The translations under genes and the position numbers were made by a program. From NCBI GenBank assembly GCA_963580285.1, contig OY757014.1, positions 12,600,725 to 12,664,724 of the forward strand: DNA of 64,000 nt. Reading direction: 5' to 3'. Numbering within the stretch: the stretch's first letter is position 1; each line of letters begins with the position of its first letter. The DNA comes from Lucinisca nassula (lineage: Eukaryota > Mollusca > Bivalvia > Lucinida > Lucinidae). The notes under the pieces were generated by a model. That model had not been told where the DNA came from. It made no database searches and was given only the letters and a program-made list of their open reading frames with translations. Positions 36,071 through 48,200 of the stretch are shown piece after piece.

Positions 36071-36921
36071 ATTAATATAATATCTAGTTTAAACTGAAAA
36101 TTTAATGTTTTAGGTTTGTTTATAGCATACAGTAATGTTTGAATATGTGGAAGGAACATTTTAAAGAAGATTTTAAACAATTAGATTTTTTTGTTGTTGT
36201 TGTTTTTAAACTTTTGTAACTTTTGGCCTGAGATTTTCTTTATGTGCAAATTAATAAAAATGGTTAACTATAATCCCCCAAACGCCAAAAATACAATACA
36301 ATAAAATAAAAAATATAAATAAATAAATTAATTTAAAGGTTTTGTTTAAATTGGCTGGAAAACAATGTCATGTCCAAAATGACTACTTTTCTGGTGAAAA
36401 TCTGTGATTTTTTTTCTTATTAGGTTCTAACGAATACCCACAACCTATGTCTGGGAGCAGAAATAAGAAAAAATAATGTATACCCTCTTAAACCCTAATT
36501 TTCTCTGTATAAAGTTCATTTCACAGACTTGTTCATGTGATGCCTGCCAGCAGCCTGGTTCAAGAATGTGCACCGCACTGGTTAACCACTTACACTTAGG
36601 GAAACTGATCTGCTCAATATGACCTAAATAGTGGCTCTGATACTATAAATGAGCAGAAAATATGTAATGATGTGTGATAAAAATATGTTGTCAAATGAAA
36701 AAACTGCTCAAACTATGCAATTTCCTCTTATGTCAACATTTGATTTTCACTCATCAACATTCGATTTTCACTCATCAAAGAACTGACAGATGAAATCACT
36801 GAAAAAAAACATGAAATATTTGATGAAAATATGTAGCCAAATGCAAAAAAAATGCTAATGAAATGATTGATAGAATAAGAATTTGTAAAACCGCTAGGAG
36901 ATTTCAGTTTGGCCAAATTGT
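36071..36921. other. Unassigned AT-rich DNA
   Basis: No coding signal. A short duplication of 'catttgattttcactcatc' lies at 36737-36776. Confidence 0.4.
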
Positions 36922-37288
36922 ATTGTAAAGTTTAAGCATTTTACGTCCGCTACGGTCAGGCGCGTTAGCATTGCCCCACAACAGGACGTAAAGTTTGAGT
37001 GCTGCTGGGCTGCAAAACGCGGCAGATTCAGTGAAATGTGAGTCATGCTGAACTGCCAGTGCCTTCCCCTGAGTAAAGTTGAAGCACTGTAATTTAGAAT
37101 TTTGAACGCCAGATCGAAAATGGTCATAAAACTGCAGAGGAATCATTGCCAATTTCGGCTGCGAATTGAGATTTCTCTGTCTCACCCGAGAGCATACTAG
37201 TTCATGTTGCTCACTCTTAGGGCCGTGTGTAAGGCTATGGACTGGTTAGAAATGATGAAAACCCAAGTTATACAGGGTTGTCAGATGT
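36922..37288 (-). mobile_element. Dispersed ~370-bp repeat, copy 1
   Basis: Nearly identical to 42686-43064 (I count about four differences plus a tail-length change). The minus strand runs from CACATCTGACAACCC to a short ACAAT tail. A 77-93-aa frame is open in both copies but resembles no protein I know, and near-identity alone explains its preservation. Confidence 0.8.
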
Positions 37289-38324
37289 GCGGCCCTAAGT
37301 TTGCGGTATAATATATCTAAAATAGATATATAAATAATACAGAGGTATACATAAATATATGAAATAAGTAAGAAAGGAAGAAAAAAAATGTGGAATATAT
37401 CCAATAAAAAAAAAAAAAGAAAAGAAAAAAAAACAGGAAATAAAAGCATTTAGTTCTTGCCTGTTTGGTAAACAATAATAGTTTAGATGTATAAAATAAC
37501 AGAACTTCAAAGGCTGTTTGCAAGTTATTATATAAAAGTGCTTAATTGTGTTTTGATCACTAAATTGGCAAGCTCATTATTGGATAGTAGTTATGAAAAA
37601 GTAAAGTGGTATTATTCATGAACAGGTGCATTTCATTGAAACATGGTTGTTGTTGTCAAATTGCATTTTTGTGAATAGGAGGTTTTTTCGTGACGTACTT
37701 CCGGTTCTAAAAATAGAACGGGAAAAGCCCTGGCCGTCATCTGTCGTATTGCTTCAAAGGCAGTGGGATATATAAAGTGTTAATTACAGCGTAAAACAGT
37801 GGAATTCTTTTAAACTTTTGGGGAATTCTAATATAAGATAATGGGAGAAACACCGATATGCTGCCAGATGTGAAATTTCGCATTACGAAAATGATATATT
37901 GTACATACGACCCAACATGGTTCTCTCTCTCTCTCTCTCTCTTAGCGTACCAACAATTAGCGAGCGCAAGCAAATGTAAATTACAGTTTGTTGTTAAATG
38001 ACGCTACGTCAACCGACATGTAGCGTGTCAACAACGTCGTGTCTACATCAAACCAACTTCAAAGCGATGCATTGAATTTGACATTGCAACGTCGATGAAA
38101 CGTCACAACGTTTCGTTGGCGATAATACGGCGTTGCTAAATGCTATTTGCCCAGTACTCGGACCCATCAAGACTTAGTGGGATTGGAACATTAAATTCAA
38201 AACAAACGGAGAACACCCTTTCAGAGCATAAGAATGTTAAACACTCCTTCGCAAGTGCAAGATTTTACAGTAAAATCTGGTAGATTTGTAGATTGGCTCA
38301 ACCTGCCAAGCCCTTAGGTCTACA
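37289..38324. other. Unassigned DNA with (TC)n
   Basis: (TC)n at 37921-37942; A-rich stretches 37380-37440. No gene recognised. Confidence 0.4.
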
Positions 38325-38551
38325 TTAACCCATTTGGTACCGGAAATCCCAAAAGGGGTAAGTGACAAACAGTGCAGGCCCAGATCAGACGCCGCAGAAC
38401 GCAGGGTCTGATCAGGGCCTACACTGTTTGCAAAAAGTTCGGCCATTTTCCAAATAAATTTTGAAGAAAACACAACCTGACACCCCTAAATTTTGAAAAT
38501 GACTCCTGCTATATATAAGGAGGAAGATTCCATTTGGTACAAAAAGGGTTA
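38325..38551 (-). mobile_element. MITE-1, complete
   Basis: Terminal inverted repeats TTAACCCATTTGGTACC and GGTACAAAAAGGGTTA. An internal palindrome at 38366-38428 ('gcaggcccagatcagacg' against 'gtctgatcagggcctacactg'). Diverged pieces at 8430, 33270 and 35432. Confidence 0.78.
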
Positions 38552-38591
38552 TGGGCTTCTTGGCTACACGGATCAGTCAAACCATCTCAAC

Positions 38592-38970
38592 GGTCATGTG
38601 CCATTGTAGTGAGTTGGAGTGGTTGTCGACGGCATGACGTCGAGCCAACGTTGACTCGACGCCCGTCTGTAAGTCCACTCATTGGTTGTTGTTTTTTTTT
38701 TTGACTGTCAGTATGTGTATTTGTCTGTCTAACAGTCCGTCCGTTCGTCTGTTAGTCAGTCATTCAGTCAGTCGGTCTGTGTGTCGTCTGTCTGTCTACT
38801 GTCAGTTTGTCAGTCAAACCCCTCTCTGTCTGTCCCTCTCTCTCTCTCTCTCTCTCATGCCAACGGTCATGTGACAATGAAGTGAGTTGGAGTGGGTGTC
38901 GACGGCAAGACATCGAACCAACATTGACTCAACGCCCCTCCGTCAGTCCATTCATTAGTTTATTTCGACT
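38592..38970 (+). repeat. Duplicated segment with simple-sequence spacer
   Basis: Two ~100-bp copies ('aacggtcatgtg...gagttggagtgg...gtcgacggca...ttgactc.acgcc') at 38592-38690 and 38863-38965, separated by TCTGTC- and (TC)n-rich sequence. Confidence 0.7.
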
Positions 38971-39846
38971 GTCAGTATGGACATTTAAATTGCACATAGA
39001 GATAGATAGATAGAAAGTTACTTAAAAACTTATTTCGTGAATAACGGTATCTCAAGTCTTGGACATGGGTCATTCATGAAAAGATTTTCGTCAATTAAAA
39101 ACGGATTTAGGATAAACGAATTTCGGTAATGAAAGTAAAATATCATTCTTTCCTTCTTGAGGCATTATTTCAATGAAAACGGGTATATTTTCTCTCAAAA
39201 TGTCTGAATATTGTTAGCATTTTAAGTTCCGCCAATACATTTGAATAGCAATGGTCGTTTCAATTGACGGCCAGTACTTTGCGCATGCGCAAGAATGACA
39301 TCATAAACGGAATTCCTAAAACCTCCTATACAGTCTTAAGTTAAGATGCAATTAGAATTCAATTGTAAGAAAATGGTAGACTTCAAAGGTTTTTGAATAT
39401 TTTACAAACATATAGGTAAACAAAAGAGCCATCTAACTGTCTTTCTAAAGAAGCATTATTTTGACTTTGACCATTGAAATATTTGATTACACCAATATTG
39501 CATAGCAATTCTTCAAAGCTGTTAAATGTTAATTTGAGACAGGTGCATGTACACAATCTGATGGTTACATGTTTGCAATGTTAGTAATTTCTCGTCAAAG
39601 ACATAATTGATAACAAAAGTTGAAAACAATTGAGATAATTGGTTCTGTAAAAACTGTTTATTTGTTGAGAAGTTGTGAAAATTACCATCAATAGATAATA
39701 TTTATTGTTTTGAGAGGGGGGAAAAAAAAGGGAAAGGAAAAAAAAAATAAAATAAAATAATAATAATAATAATAATAATGAAAACAATAAGCATAAATGT
39801 AAATATCTATATGACTTTCCTTCACCATAAAACTATAATACATAAT

Positions 39847-40047
39847 TTAACCCTTGTCCTGCTGGGCCCGGATATGTCTGATCTTTCAAACAACGCAGAT
39901 CCAGATAAGAAGCCATCTGATCAGGATCCTCGTTGTTTGTGATTCAGTTTAAGAATTTCTTGCATTGACTTGCCTCAAGAAACCCGAATGGCTGATGATC
40001 TGTGGTGGGTGTGGCATATTTATATATTCAGCAGGTCAAGGGTCAAG
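39847..40047 (-). mobile_element. MITE-2 copy, inverted
   Basis: Ends TTAACCCTTGTCCTGCTGG and CAGCAGGTCAAGGGTCAA; inverted relative to 9155-9343, sharing 'gtggcatatttatatattcagcagg'-type sequence and the 'agatccagataagaagccat' block. Confidence 0.72.
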
Positions 40048-40495
40048 ATTTATGGCCGTGTTAAACAGAATTTGTTTAACACAGCTTTTTTTTTTTTTTT
40101 TGATGAGATTTAAAAGGCGATTAATTCAGTTCTGTTCTGTATTCCGGGTGTTGTATGTTTTCCAAAGAGAAAAAGAAAAAACTTAATATAATGCACAACA
40201 TTTGAGATGAAAAAATACTATTTACAAGTCTTTTGATGGTTTTGAAAAAATGTACTTCTGCATAACAAAATAACACACACACATTCACTCACAAACACAT
40301 TCTGTGAAACATATTTACAATATTTACATCTGTCTGAGAGGCAAGGAAATGACATAAATCATGCAGTGGCAGAGGTATGAGAGGCCAGTCCGCCCAATAG
40401 GGGGAGTCAGTATCCAATAGACGTTTCCGAGAATCTAATCTTATGCTCCGCCTACCTGGTTACTGTTGCTACGTCCCACAAGCTTTGCAGCCAAT

Positions 40496-40609
40496 ATGGC
40501 GGAAACAAAGACAGTCTGTGTAGATCTCGGAGGAGATTTATCAAGCATTCCGGACAATATTGGCGTTTCTTACTTACCGAGACATAAAACTTTGGCAAAA
40601 ATAAAATAA
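40496..40609 (+). CDS. Possible 37-aa small ORF or 5' exon remnant
   Basis: I do not recognise this gene. The ATG sits in CCAATATGGCGGA: A at -3 and G at +4, and the ATGGCGG core is also a YY1-type promoter motif. The frame reads MAETKTVCVDLGGDLSS and continues to a TAA at 40607 within an A-rich run. No plausible GT splice donor was found in this frame. On the opposite strand there is a strong donor-like CTCG/GTAAGTAAG at about 40568-40582. It could be the first exon of a lost or distant gene, a fragment of a copied mRNA, or chance. Confidence 0.2.
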   Translation: MAETKTVCVDLGGDLSSIPDNIGVSYLPRHKTLAKIK

Positions 40610-40748
40610 AATAAATAAATAAAAACAGCCTCACCAAAGGGCTAAGGAATTATAAAACAATTATGTGCATAATTTCAAAATATTCAGCCTGGAAAACTTT
40701 CTCCAAGTTACCGCGAAGTGTTTGCGTTTCGTGCGGAAAACGAAAGTA

Positions 40749-40800
40749 CACACACACACGCGCGCGCGCGCACACACACACACGCACACACACACATACA
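40749..40800. repeat. (CA)n/(CG)n microsatellite
   Basis: Alternating purine-pyrimidine run of about 50 bp. The overlapping 63-107-aa frames rich in Thr/His/Ala are artefacts. Confidence 0.9.
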
Positions 40801-40802
40801 CA

Positions 40803-40946
40803 AGTCGGCCCGTCAATACTTATAAACCCTATTGGTTTCATCGGGCGGCAGGGCTTGAGAAGTCATTTTATCTCAATGTCGGGTAAAAGTCCCACAAAAT
40901 GTGAAGCAACGGGGATGTTAAACTTCAAATCAATCAAACAAACAAA
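40803..40946 (+). mobile_element. SINE-3, 5'-truncated
   Basis: Starts in the body at 'gtcggcccgtcaatacttat' and ends in a (CAAA)n tail; about 25 bp are missing before 'ggggatgttaaac'. Confidence 0.8.
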
Positions 40947-41384
40947 ACTTAATTATAAAGTGTATGCTCCTCATTTCATTATATAATAATTCCACACCGA
41001 GGGTACAATATAATGCAACGGAGAGTGGTGCCAATCATATACACTAACCCTTTCATGCAATCCGCATTAACTTTGTATCTACTGGTCCCTCATCAGACAG
41101 CCAAATGTAGACCAGCAGCCCACCCATCAATCTCTAGACCAGAGATGAGCATATACTACATGAGCCAACACACCCACCGCATCAGCCTGCTTAATTACTC
41201 ACTAAGACACGAGATTTCGCGCATCTCTCTTTGAAAAGCCAGCAGACTGTAGAAGGGCAGTTGCAATCCGCGGGGGCCCCAGTCAGATTGCGCAAATGCA
41301 CAGGCTGATCCCAGTCCTTGCTGCCCACATTTATAAGCCCCAACGCTGGCCCCGCAGCACACCAACCATACAATATTTGTGACT
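40947..41384. other. Unassigned intergenic DNA
   Basis: No gene or recognised repeat. Confidence 0.4.
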
Positions 41385-41545
41385 TTACTGCAGTCTGAGG
41401 AGAAAAATCTGTAAATAAAAATAAAACTTCAGTCGAGTGCCCCGACCGGGAATTGAACCCACGAAACTCGGGTTACAAAGCGAGCGACACAACCACCAGG
41501 CCCGGACCAACCAGACCAGTCAGTTATGTACTCTATATGGATATT
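41385..41545 (-). mobile_element. SINE-4 (tRNA-derived) copy 1
   Basis: The minus strand has a tRNA-like block 'ggtggttgtgtcgctcgctt', then 'gtgggttcaattcccggtcg' (B box). A second copy of the same ~165 bp lies at 41690-41855. No target-site duplication was confirmed. Confidence 0.6.
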
Positions 41546-41689
41546 TATTATGATCGTACTACTATATACATACTACAGAGAGACATTTGTTTCAAATGTT
41601 TAGGAGATACTAATGTAATAATATCACATGTCCAGCTTCTTTTGACTCGGCCGCATCTGCCCCGCCCCTGGGCTCAAGCGGTTATCATC

Positions 41690-41855
41690 GTGGCACCAGG
41701 CACCATTGCAGCAGCAGGAGGAAAAAATCTGTTAAGAAAAATCCAGTCACGCGCCGACTGCACCCACGACCGTGACTGGGGTTACAAAGCGAGTGACACA
41801 ACGACCCAGCCAAAAGGCCCGGAACAGTAAGACCGGTCACTTATGCACTCTATAT
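41690..41855 (-). mobile_element. SINE-4 (tRNA-derived) copy 2, decayed
   Basis: Shares 'gaaaaaatctgtta', 'gttacaaagcgag.gacacaac' and 'cactctatatg' with copy 1; the B box is destroyed. Confidence 0.55.
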
Positions 41856-41875
41856 GTGTATACACATATACATGT

Positions 41876-42173
41876 TTGTTTGTTTGATTTGAGGTTTAAC
41901 GTCCCCGTTAACAGTGTAAAGGTCATTTTGAAGACGTTTCCAATTATGTGGGACTTTTACCCGACCTTGAGATGAAATGACATCTCAAGCCCTGCCGCCC
42001 AATGAAACCAATAGGGTTAATTAGCATTGACGGGCCAACTCGCACCGCTTTTCCTGGGCAGGCTGAGATCCTCTAAGCGGTTCAGCAGTAGTCGTGTGCG
42101 GGTCGGTTTCAGCTCTGCGTGGAATCATCATGCAACCCATCTATTTCTTCAAGCCCCGATGGGCGGGGGCCAT
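41876..42173 (-). mobile_element. SINE-3, full length
   Basis: (GTTT)n then GATTTGAGGTTTAACGTCCC, the full body, and the head CCCGATGGGCGGGGGC. Target-site duplication ATATACATGT at 41866-41875 and 42177-42186, boundary accurate to a few bases. Confidence 0.87.
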
Positions 42174-42670
42174 CATATATACATGTACATATTTATCTCA
42201 ATATTACCGTACTACAACATGATAATTGTTTGACCGTCCTAATAATAAACTTCCCACACAACCCCATTACCCTGAATAGCCCTTCCCCACTAGCGCGTTT
42301 GTTTGTGGGAGAAAATGGCCGTTAGTGACCAACACAGCGGCACTAAATAAAATCGATTTTTTCGATTGGATGAAACAGCGCTCTTGATTGACAGCTCGGA
42401 AACGTCTATTAAGAAAAAAGTTAGACCCTTGCCACTGTGTACCTTGCTCTCTTTGAGGTATGAGTGCATCAAACAGCTGTATTGATAGGTTCAGCTTGCC
42501 ATAGCTCCTGGATTCAAGCTTCACCCATCCAACAAACTGTTGCTTGCACTCACAAACACTCGAAGGATTGGCCTGCAGTACAAAATGATTGCCCTCTTTG
42601 GTGCTGTATACTGTTCCCGCTGTTATACATTTTCTTGATCCTTAGTTAGATGTATGCATTGAGTATGCCC
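42174..42670. other. Unassigned intergenic DNA
   Basis: No gene recognised; the 60-85-aa minus-strand frames lack similarity to anything I know. Confidence 0.4.
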
Positions 42671-42685
42671 CGCTGGCCAAATTGT

Positions 42686-43064
42686 ATTGTATTGTATTGT
42701 AAAGTTTAAGCATTTTACGTCCGCTACGGTCAGGCGCGTTAGCATTGCCCCACAACAGGACGTAAAGTTTGAGTGCTTCTGGGCTGCAAAACGCGGCAGA
42801 TTCAGTGAAATGTGAGTCATGCTGAACTGCCAGTGCCTTCCCCTGAGTAAAGTTGAAGCACTGTAATTTAGAATTTTGAACGCCAGATCGAAAATGGTCA
42901 TAAAACTGCAGAGGAATCATTGCCAATTTCGGCTGCGAATTGAGATTTCTCTGTCTCACCCGAGAGCATACTAGTTCATGTTGCTCTCTCTTAGGGCCGT
43001 GTGTAAGGCTATGGACTGGTTAGAAATGATGAAAAACCCAAGTTATACAGGGTTGTCAGATGTG
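42686..43064 (-). mobile_element. Dispersed ~379-bp repeat, copy 2
   Basis: Near-identical to 36922-37288, with an (ATTGT)3 run at its left end (an ACAAT tail on the minus strand). Perfect 15-bp target-site duplication CGCTGGCCAAATTGT at 42671-42685 and 43065-43079, so it behaves as a retrotransposed, SINE-like unit. Confidence 0.85.
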
Positions 43065-43091
43065 CGCTGGCCAAATTGTCCGCCCACCGTT

Positions 43092-43348
43092 CTATATAGC
43101 CAAGACTGTTTATTGGACATCAAAGATCATAAGGCACCTCTCTTGTAAACCTTGAAACACTTCAAAAGAATTCTTACCACCAGCTGTAATCTAAACATTT
43201 CCTGAGGCTGCTGTTGTGAAGTTCCACTGTAGTGCTATATGCCAAGACTGTTTATTGGATATCAAAGATCATAAGGTACCTACCTCTCTATTGTAAACCT
43301 TGAAACACCTTAAAAAAATTTACCACCAGCTGTTATCTATCCCTTACA
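43092..43348 (+). repeat. Tandem duplication, ~142-bp period
   Basis: 'gccaagactgtttattgga', 'tcaaagatcataagg' and 'taccaccagctgt' occur in both halves (43099 and 43241). Confidence 0.8.
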
Positions 43349-43374
43349 GAATTACTGTAATAATTATACCCCCG

Positions 43375-45210
43375 ACATACGAAGTATGTCAGGGGGTATA
43401 TAGTTTTCGTCTTTCCGTCCGTTCGTCCGTTCGTTAGTTCGTTCGTTCGTTCGTTCGTTCGTTCTTCCGTCCGTCCCGCCGTTCGTCAACCTTTACGTCA
43501 AAGTTTTGCGTTAAACCTTTTTGATAGCTCATATCTCTGTAACTACATGTTAAATTCTCTTCATATTTGGTAAAGGATATCTCTATAGCATTACCTTTCA
43601 TATGGAATAACTAAGCCCCTGGGTCAAGCCCCTGTGTGGGCTGTCTGTCTGTCCGTCTGTCTGTTCATCTACTTTTACGTCAAAGTTTTGTGTTAAACCT
43701 TTTTGATTGCTCATATCTCTGTAACCACATGTTAGATTCTCTTCATATTTGGTAAAGGATATCTCTATAGCATTTCCTTTCATATGGAATATCCAAGCCC
43801 CTGGGTCAAGCCCCTGGGTGGGCTGTCTGTCCGTTTGTCAACTTTTACGTCAAAGTTTTGTGTTAAACCTTTTTGATTGCTAATAACTCTGTCACCACAT
43901 GATGGATTCTCCTCATATTTGGAACAGGATATCTCTATAGCATTACCTTTCATATGGAGTAGCTAAGCCCCTGGGTCAAGCCCCTGGGTGGGCTGTCTGT
44001 CCGTTTGTCAACTTTTACGTCAAAGTTTTGTGTTAAACCTTTTTGATTGCTCATATCTCTGTCACCACGTTTGATTCTCTTCATATTTGGTACAGGATAT
44101 CTCTATAGCATTACCTTTCATTTGGAATATCTTAGCTTGCGGGTCAAGCCCCTGGGTGGGCTGTCCACCCGTCAGTCCGTTCAACAATATTTACGTCAAT
44201 GTTTTGTGTCAAACCTTTTTGATTGCTCATATCTCTGTAACTACATGTTAGATTCTTTTCATATTTGGTAAAGGATATCTCTCTAGCATAACCTTTCATA
44301 TGGAATATCTAAGCCCCTGGGTCAAGCCCCTGGGTGGGCTGTCTGTCAGTTTGTCAACTTTTAAGTCGAAGTTTTGTGTTAAACCTTTTTGATTGCTTAT
44401 ATCTCTGTAACCTCATGTTAGATTCTCTTCATATTTGGTACAGAATATAGCTATAGTATTAACTTTCATATGGAATATCTAAGCTCCTGTGTCAAGCCCC
44501 CGGGTGGGGCTATGGGTCAATAATAAGGACTTACACATTTTGATCACGTCCAAGTTTTGTGTTAACTGTTTTGGTTTAAACAATATTTATTAGAATAAAT
44601 TCACATATATACATCGCATAATAGTATATGGTACAGGATTTGATAACTGTTTTCATTATACTCCTTGCATACAAAGTATATCAAAGGTTATAGTTTTTGT
44701 CTTTCCATCTGTTCATTATTAGTTAGTTTGTTGTTTCTTTATGCTGTGACCCTTGTCAGATTTGTCAGTTTATACATGTATATTGGTCCTTGTGATCTTA
44801 GAAACAACAGCGACTAGAACTGTTAAATTTTGCATAATATTTTCTCTTGAAATGCAGACAATAATAAATGCAAGTAATAATAAAAAATGCATTGCTTTAT
44901 TATGTCATTATACAGCTACTTTAATTCAGCAAATGTTCTATGACAGCCTATTCTATGTTTGTTGTTACCAGTTGAAATTGTTCCAAATTGCAACAAACTT
45001 TGAATTTTTATTATTCAGTAAAGACAAGCAGTCTCATCTTTGGATATGATAAATTATTCTATATTTGTTGAAATGAAATAGTTATTCTCAGTGGACTAAA
45101 TGGAAAGTTTATATGGAAAGGTTCAATGCTACAAACAAATTTTCATTTCCACTAAAAGGGGATGGCACTGGTCGGGGGTATACGTGCCCCACTGGGCACT
45201 TTCTCTAGTT
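43375..45210 (-). mobile_element. F-family element F1, complete
   Basis: The minus strand opens AACTAGAGAAA, stem-loop GTGCCC-AGTG-GGGCAC, then GTATACCCCCGA (45165-45210). It closes with GTCCGTTCG-type simple repeats (43413-43480) and TATACCCCCTGACATAC-TTC-GTATGTCGGGGGTATAA (43375-43412; two nested stems). The core has six units of about 170 bp ('caaagttttgtgttaaacc', 'cttcatatttggtaaagg', 'aagcccctgggtcaagcccc'), then unique AT-rich DNA (44540-45160). Same plan as the E family with unrelated end sequences. No transposase. Confidence 0.72.
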
Positions 45211-45271
45211 ATAAAATCAAAGCATGTAACATTGCTGCCATGAACAAAGCATTTTAAAGTTTTATTAAGAC

Positions 45272-48200
45272 ATCAGAACTGTAACATACATGTTTTCTTG
45301 TTTCTGTTACAAATCTGTAACATAACGGACTGAAACGTTATGTAACGGGATTCTGTTACGCCGTTACGTCACGTTTCACTTTTTATTTCTTGAAACAAGA
45401 TGTAAGGAGACTCTGTTACAGTTCTGTTACTTAACGGAATGAAACATTACAAAACAGGACTATAACATAGTTGTTTTCTTGTTTCTGTTACAAATCCGTT
45501 ACATAACGGACTGAAACGTTACGTAACGGGATTCTGTTACGCTGTTACGTTACGTTTCACTTTTTTTTTTCTTGAAACAAGATGCAAGGAGAATCTGTTA
45601 CAGTTCTGTTACGTAACGGAATGAAACGTTACAAAACAGGACAGTAACATACATGTGTTTTCTTGTTTCTGTTACAAATCCATTACGTAACGGACTGAAA
45701 CGTTACGTAACGGGATTCTGTTACGCCGTTACGTTACTTTTCACTTTTTTATTCTTGAAACAAGATGTAATGAGAATCTGTTACAGTTCTGTTACGTAAC
45801 GGAATGAAACGTTACGAAACAGGACTGTAACATAATTGTTTTCTTGTTTCTGTTACAAATCCGTTACGTAACAGACTGAAACATTACGTAACAGGATTCT
45901 GTTACGCCGTTACGTTACGTTTCACTTTTTTGCTTGAAACAAGATGCAATGATAATCTGTTACAGTTCTGTTACGTAACGGAATGAAACGTTACGAAACA
46001 GGACTGTAACATAGTTGTTTTCTTGTTTCTGTTACAAAACCGTTACGATATGGACTGAATTGTTACGTAACAGGATTCTGTTTCATTTCACTTTTTTGCT
46101 TGAAACAAGAGGCAATGAGAATCTGTTACAGTTCTGTTACGCAACGGAATGAAACGTTACGAAATAGGACTGTAACATACATGTTTTCTTGTTTCTGTTA
46201 CAAATCCGTTACGTAACGGACTGGATCGTTATGTAACGGGATTCTGTTACGACGTTACGTTACGTTTCACTTTTTTGCCTTGAAACAAGATGTAATGAGA
46301 AACTGTTACAGTTCTGTTACGTAACGGAATGAAACGTTACGAAACAGGACTGTAACATATATGTTGTCTTGTTTCTGTTACAAAACCGTTATGTAACAGA
46401 CTGAAACGTTACGTAACGGGATTCTGTTACGTTTCACTTTTTTGCTTGAAACAAGATGCAATGAGAATCTGTTACAGTTCTGTTACGTAACGGAATGAAA
46501 CGTTACGAAACAGGACTGTAACATATATGTTTTCTTGTTTCTGTTACAAATCCGTTACGTAACGGACTGGATCGTTACGTAACAGGATTCTGTTACGCCG
46601 TTACGTTACGTTTCACTTTTTTTGCCTTGAAACAAGATGTAATGAGAATCTGTTACAGTTCTGTTACGTAACGGAATGAAACGTTACGAAACAGGACTGT
46701 AACATATATGTTTTCTTGTTTCTGTTACAAATCTGTTACGTAACAGACTGGATGGTTACGTAACGGGATTCTGTTACGCCGTTACGTTACATTTCACTTT
46801 TTTGCTTGAAACAAGATGCAATGAGAATCTGTTACAGTTCTGTTACGTAACGGACTGAAACGTTACGTAACGGGATTCTGTTACGCCGTTACGTTACATT
46901 TCACTTTTTTTGCCTTGAAACAAGATGTAATGAGAATCTGTTACAGTTCTGTTACGCAACGGAATGAAACGTTACGAAACAGGACTATAACATAGTTGTT
47001 TTCTTGTTTCTGTTACAAAACCGTTACAATATGGACTGAATTGTTACGTAACAGGATTCTGTTTCGTTTCACTTTTTTGCTTGAAACAAGATGCAATGAG
47101 AATCTGTTACAGTTCTGTTACGTAACGGAATGAAACGGACTGGATCGTTACGTAACGGGATTCTGTTACGCCGTTACGTTACGTTTCACTTTTTTTGCCT
47201 TGAAACAAGATGTAATGAGAATCTGTTACAGTTCTGTTACGTAACGGAATGTAACGTTACGAAACAGGACTGTAACATATATGTTGTCTTGTTTCTGTTA
47301 CAAAACCGTTACGTAACAGACTGAAACGTTACGTAACCGGATTCTGTTACGTTTCACTTTTTTGCTTGAAACAAGATGCAATGAGAATCTGTTACAGTTC
47401 TGTTACGTAACGGAATGAAACGTTACGAAACAGGACTATAACATATATGTTTTCTTGTTTCTGTTACAAATCCGTTACGTAACAGACTGGATCGTTACGT
47501 AACGGGATTCTGTTACGCCGTTACGTTACGTTTCACTTTTTTTGCCTTGAAACAAGATGCAATGAGAATCTGTTACAGTTCTGTTACGTAACGGAATGAA
47601 ACGTTACGAAACAGGACTGTAACATACATGTTTTCTTGTTTCTGTTACAAATCCGTTACGTAACGGACTGGATCGTTACGTAACGGGATTCTGTTACGCC
47701 GTTACGTTACGTTTCACTTTTTTTGCCTTGAAACAAGATGTAATGAGAATCTGTTACAGTTCTGTTACGTAACAGAATGTAACGTTACGAAACAGGACTG
47801 TAACATATATGTTGTCGTGTTTCTGTTACAAAACCGTTACGTAACAGACTGAAACGTTACGTAACGGGATTCTGTTACGTTTCACTTTTTTGCTTGAAAC
47901 AAGATGCAATGAGAATCTGTTACAGTTCTGTTACGTAACGGAATGAAACGTTACGAAACAGGACTGTAACATATATGTTTTCTTGTTTCTGTTACAAATC
48001 CGTTACGTAACGGACTGGATCGTTACGTAACAGGATTCTGTTACGCCGTTACGTTACGTTTCACTTTTTTTGCCTTGAAACAAGATGTAATGAGAATCTG
48101 TTACAGTTCTGTTACGTAACGGAATGAAACGTTACGAAACAGGACTGTAACATATATGTTTTCTTGTTTCTGTTACAAATCTGTTACGTAACAGACTGGA

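Noticed and set aside
36904..37185. 77-105-aa frames conserved at 36894-37185 and 42623-42959
   Set aside because: The two copies are nearly identical DNA, so the open frame is not independent evidence of coding. Kept as a question under the 370-bp repeat.
40650..40986. Frames rich in His/Thr/Arg/Ala around 40650-40986
   Set aside because: Translation of a (CA)n/(CG)n microsatellite joined to a SINE-3.
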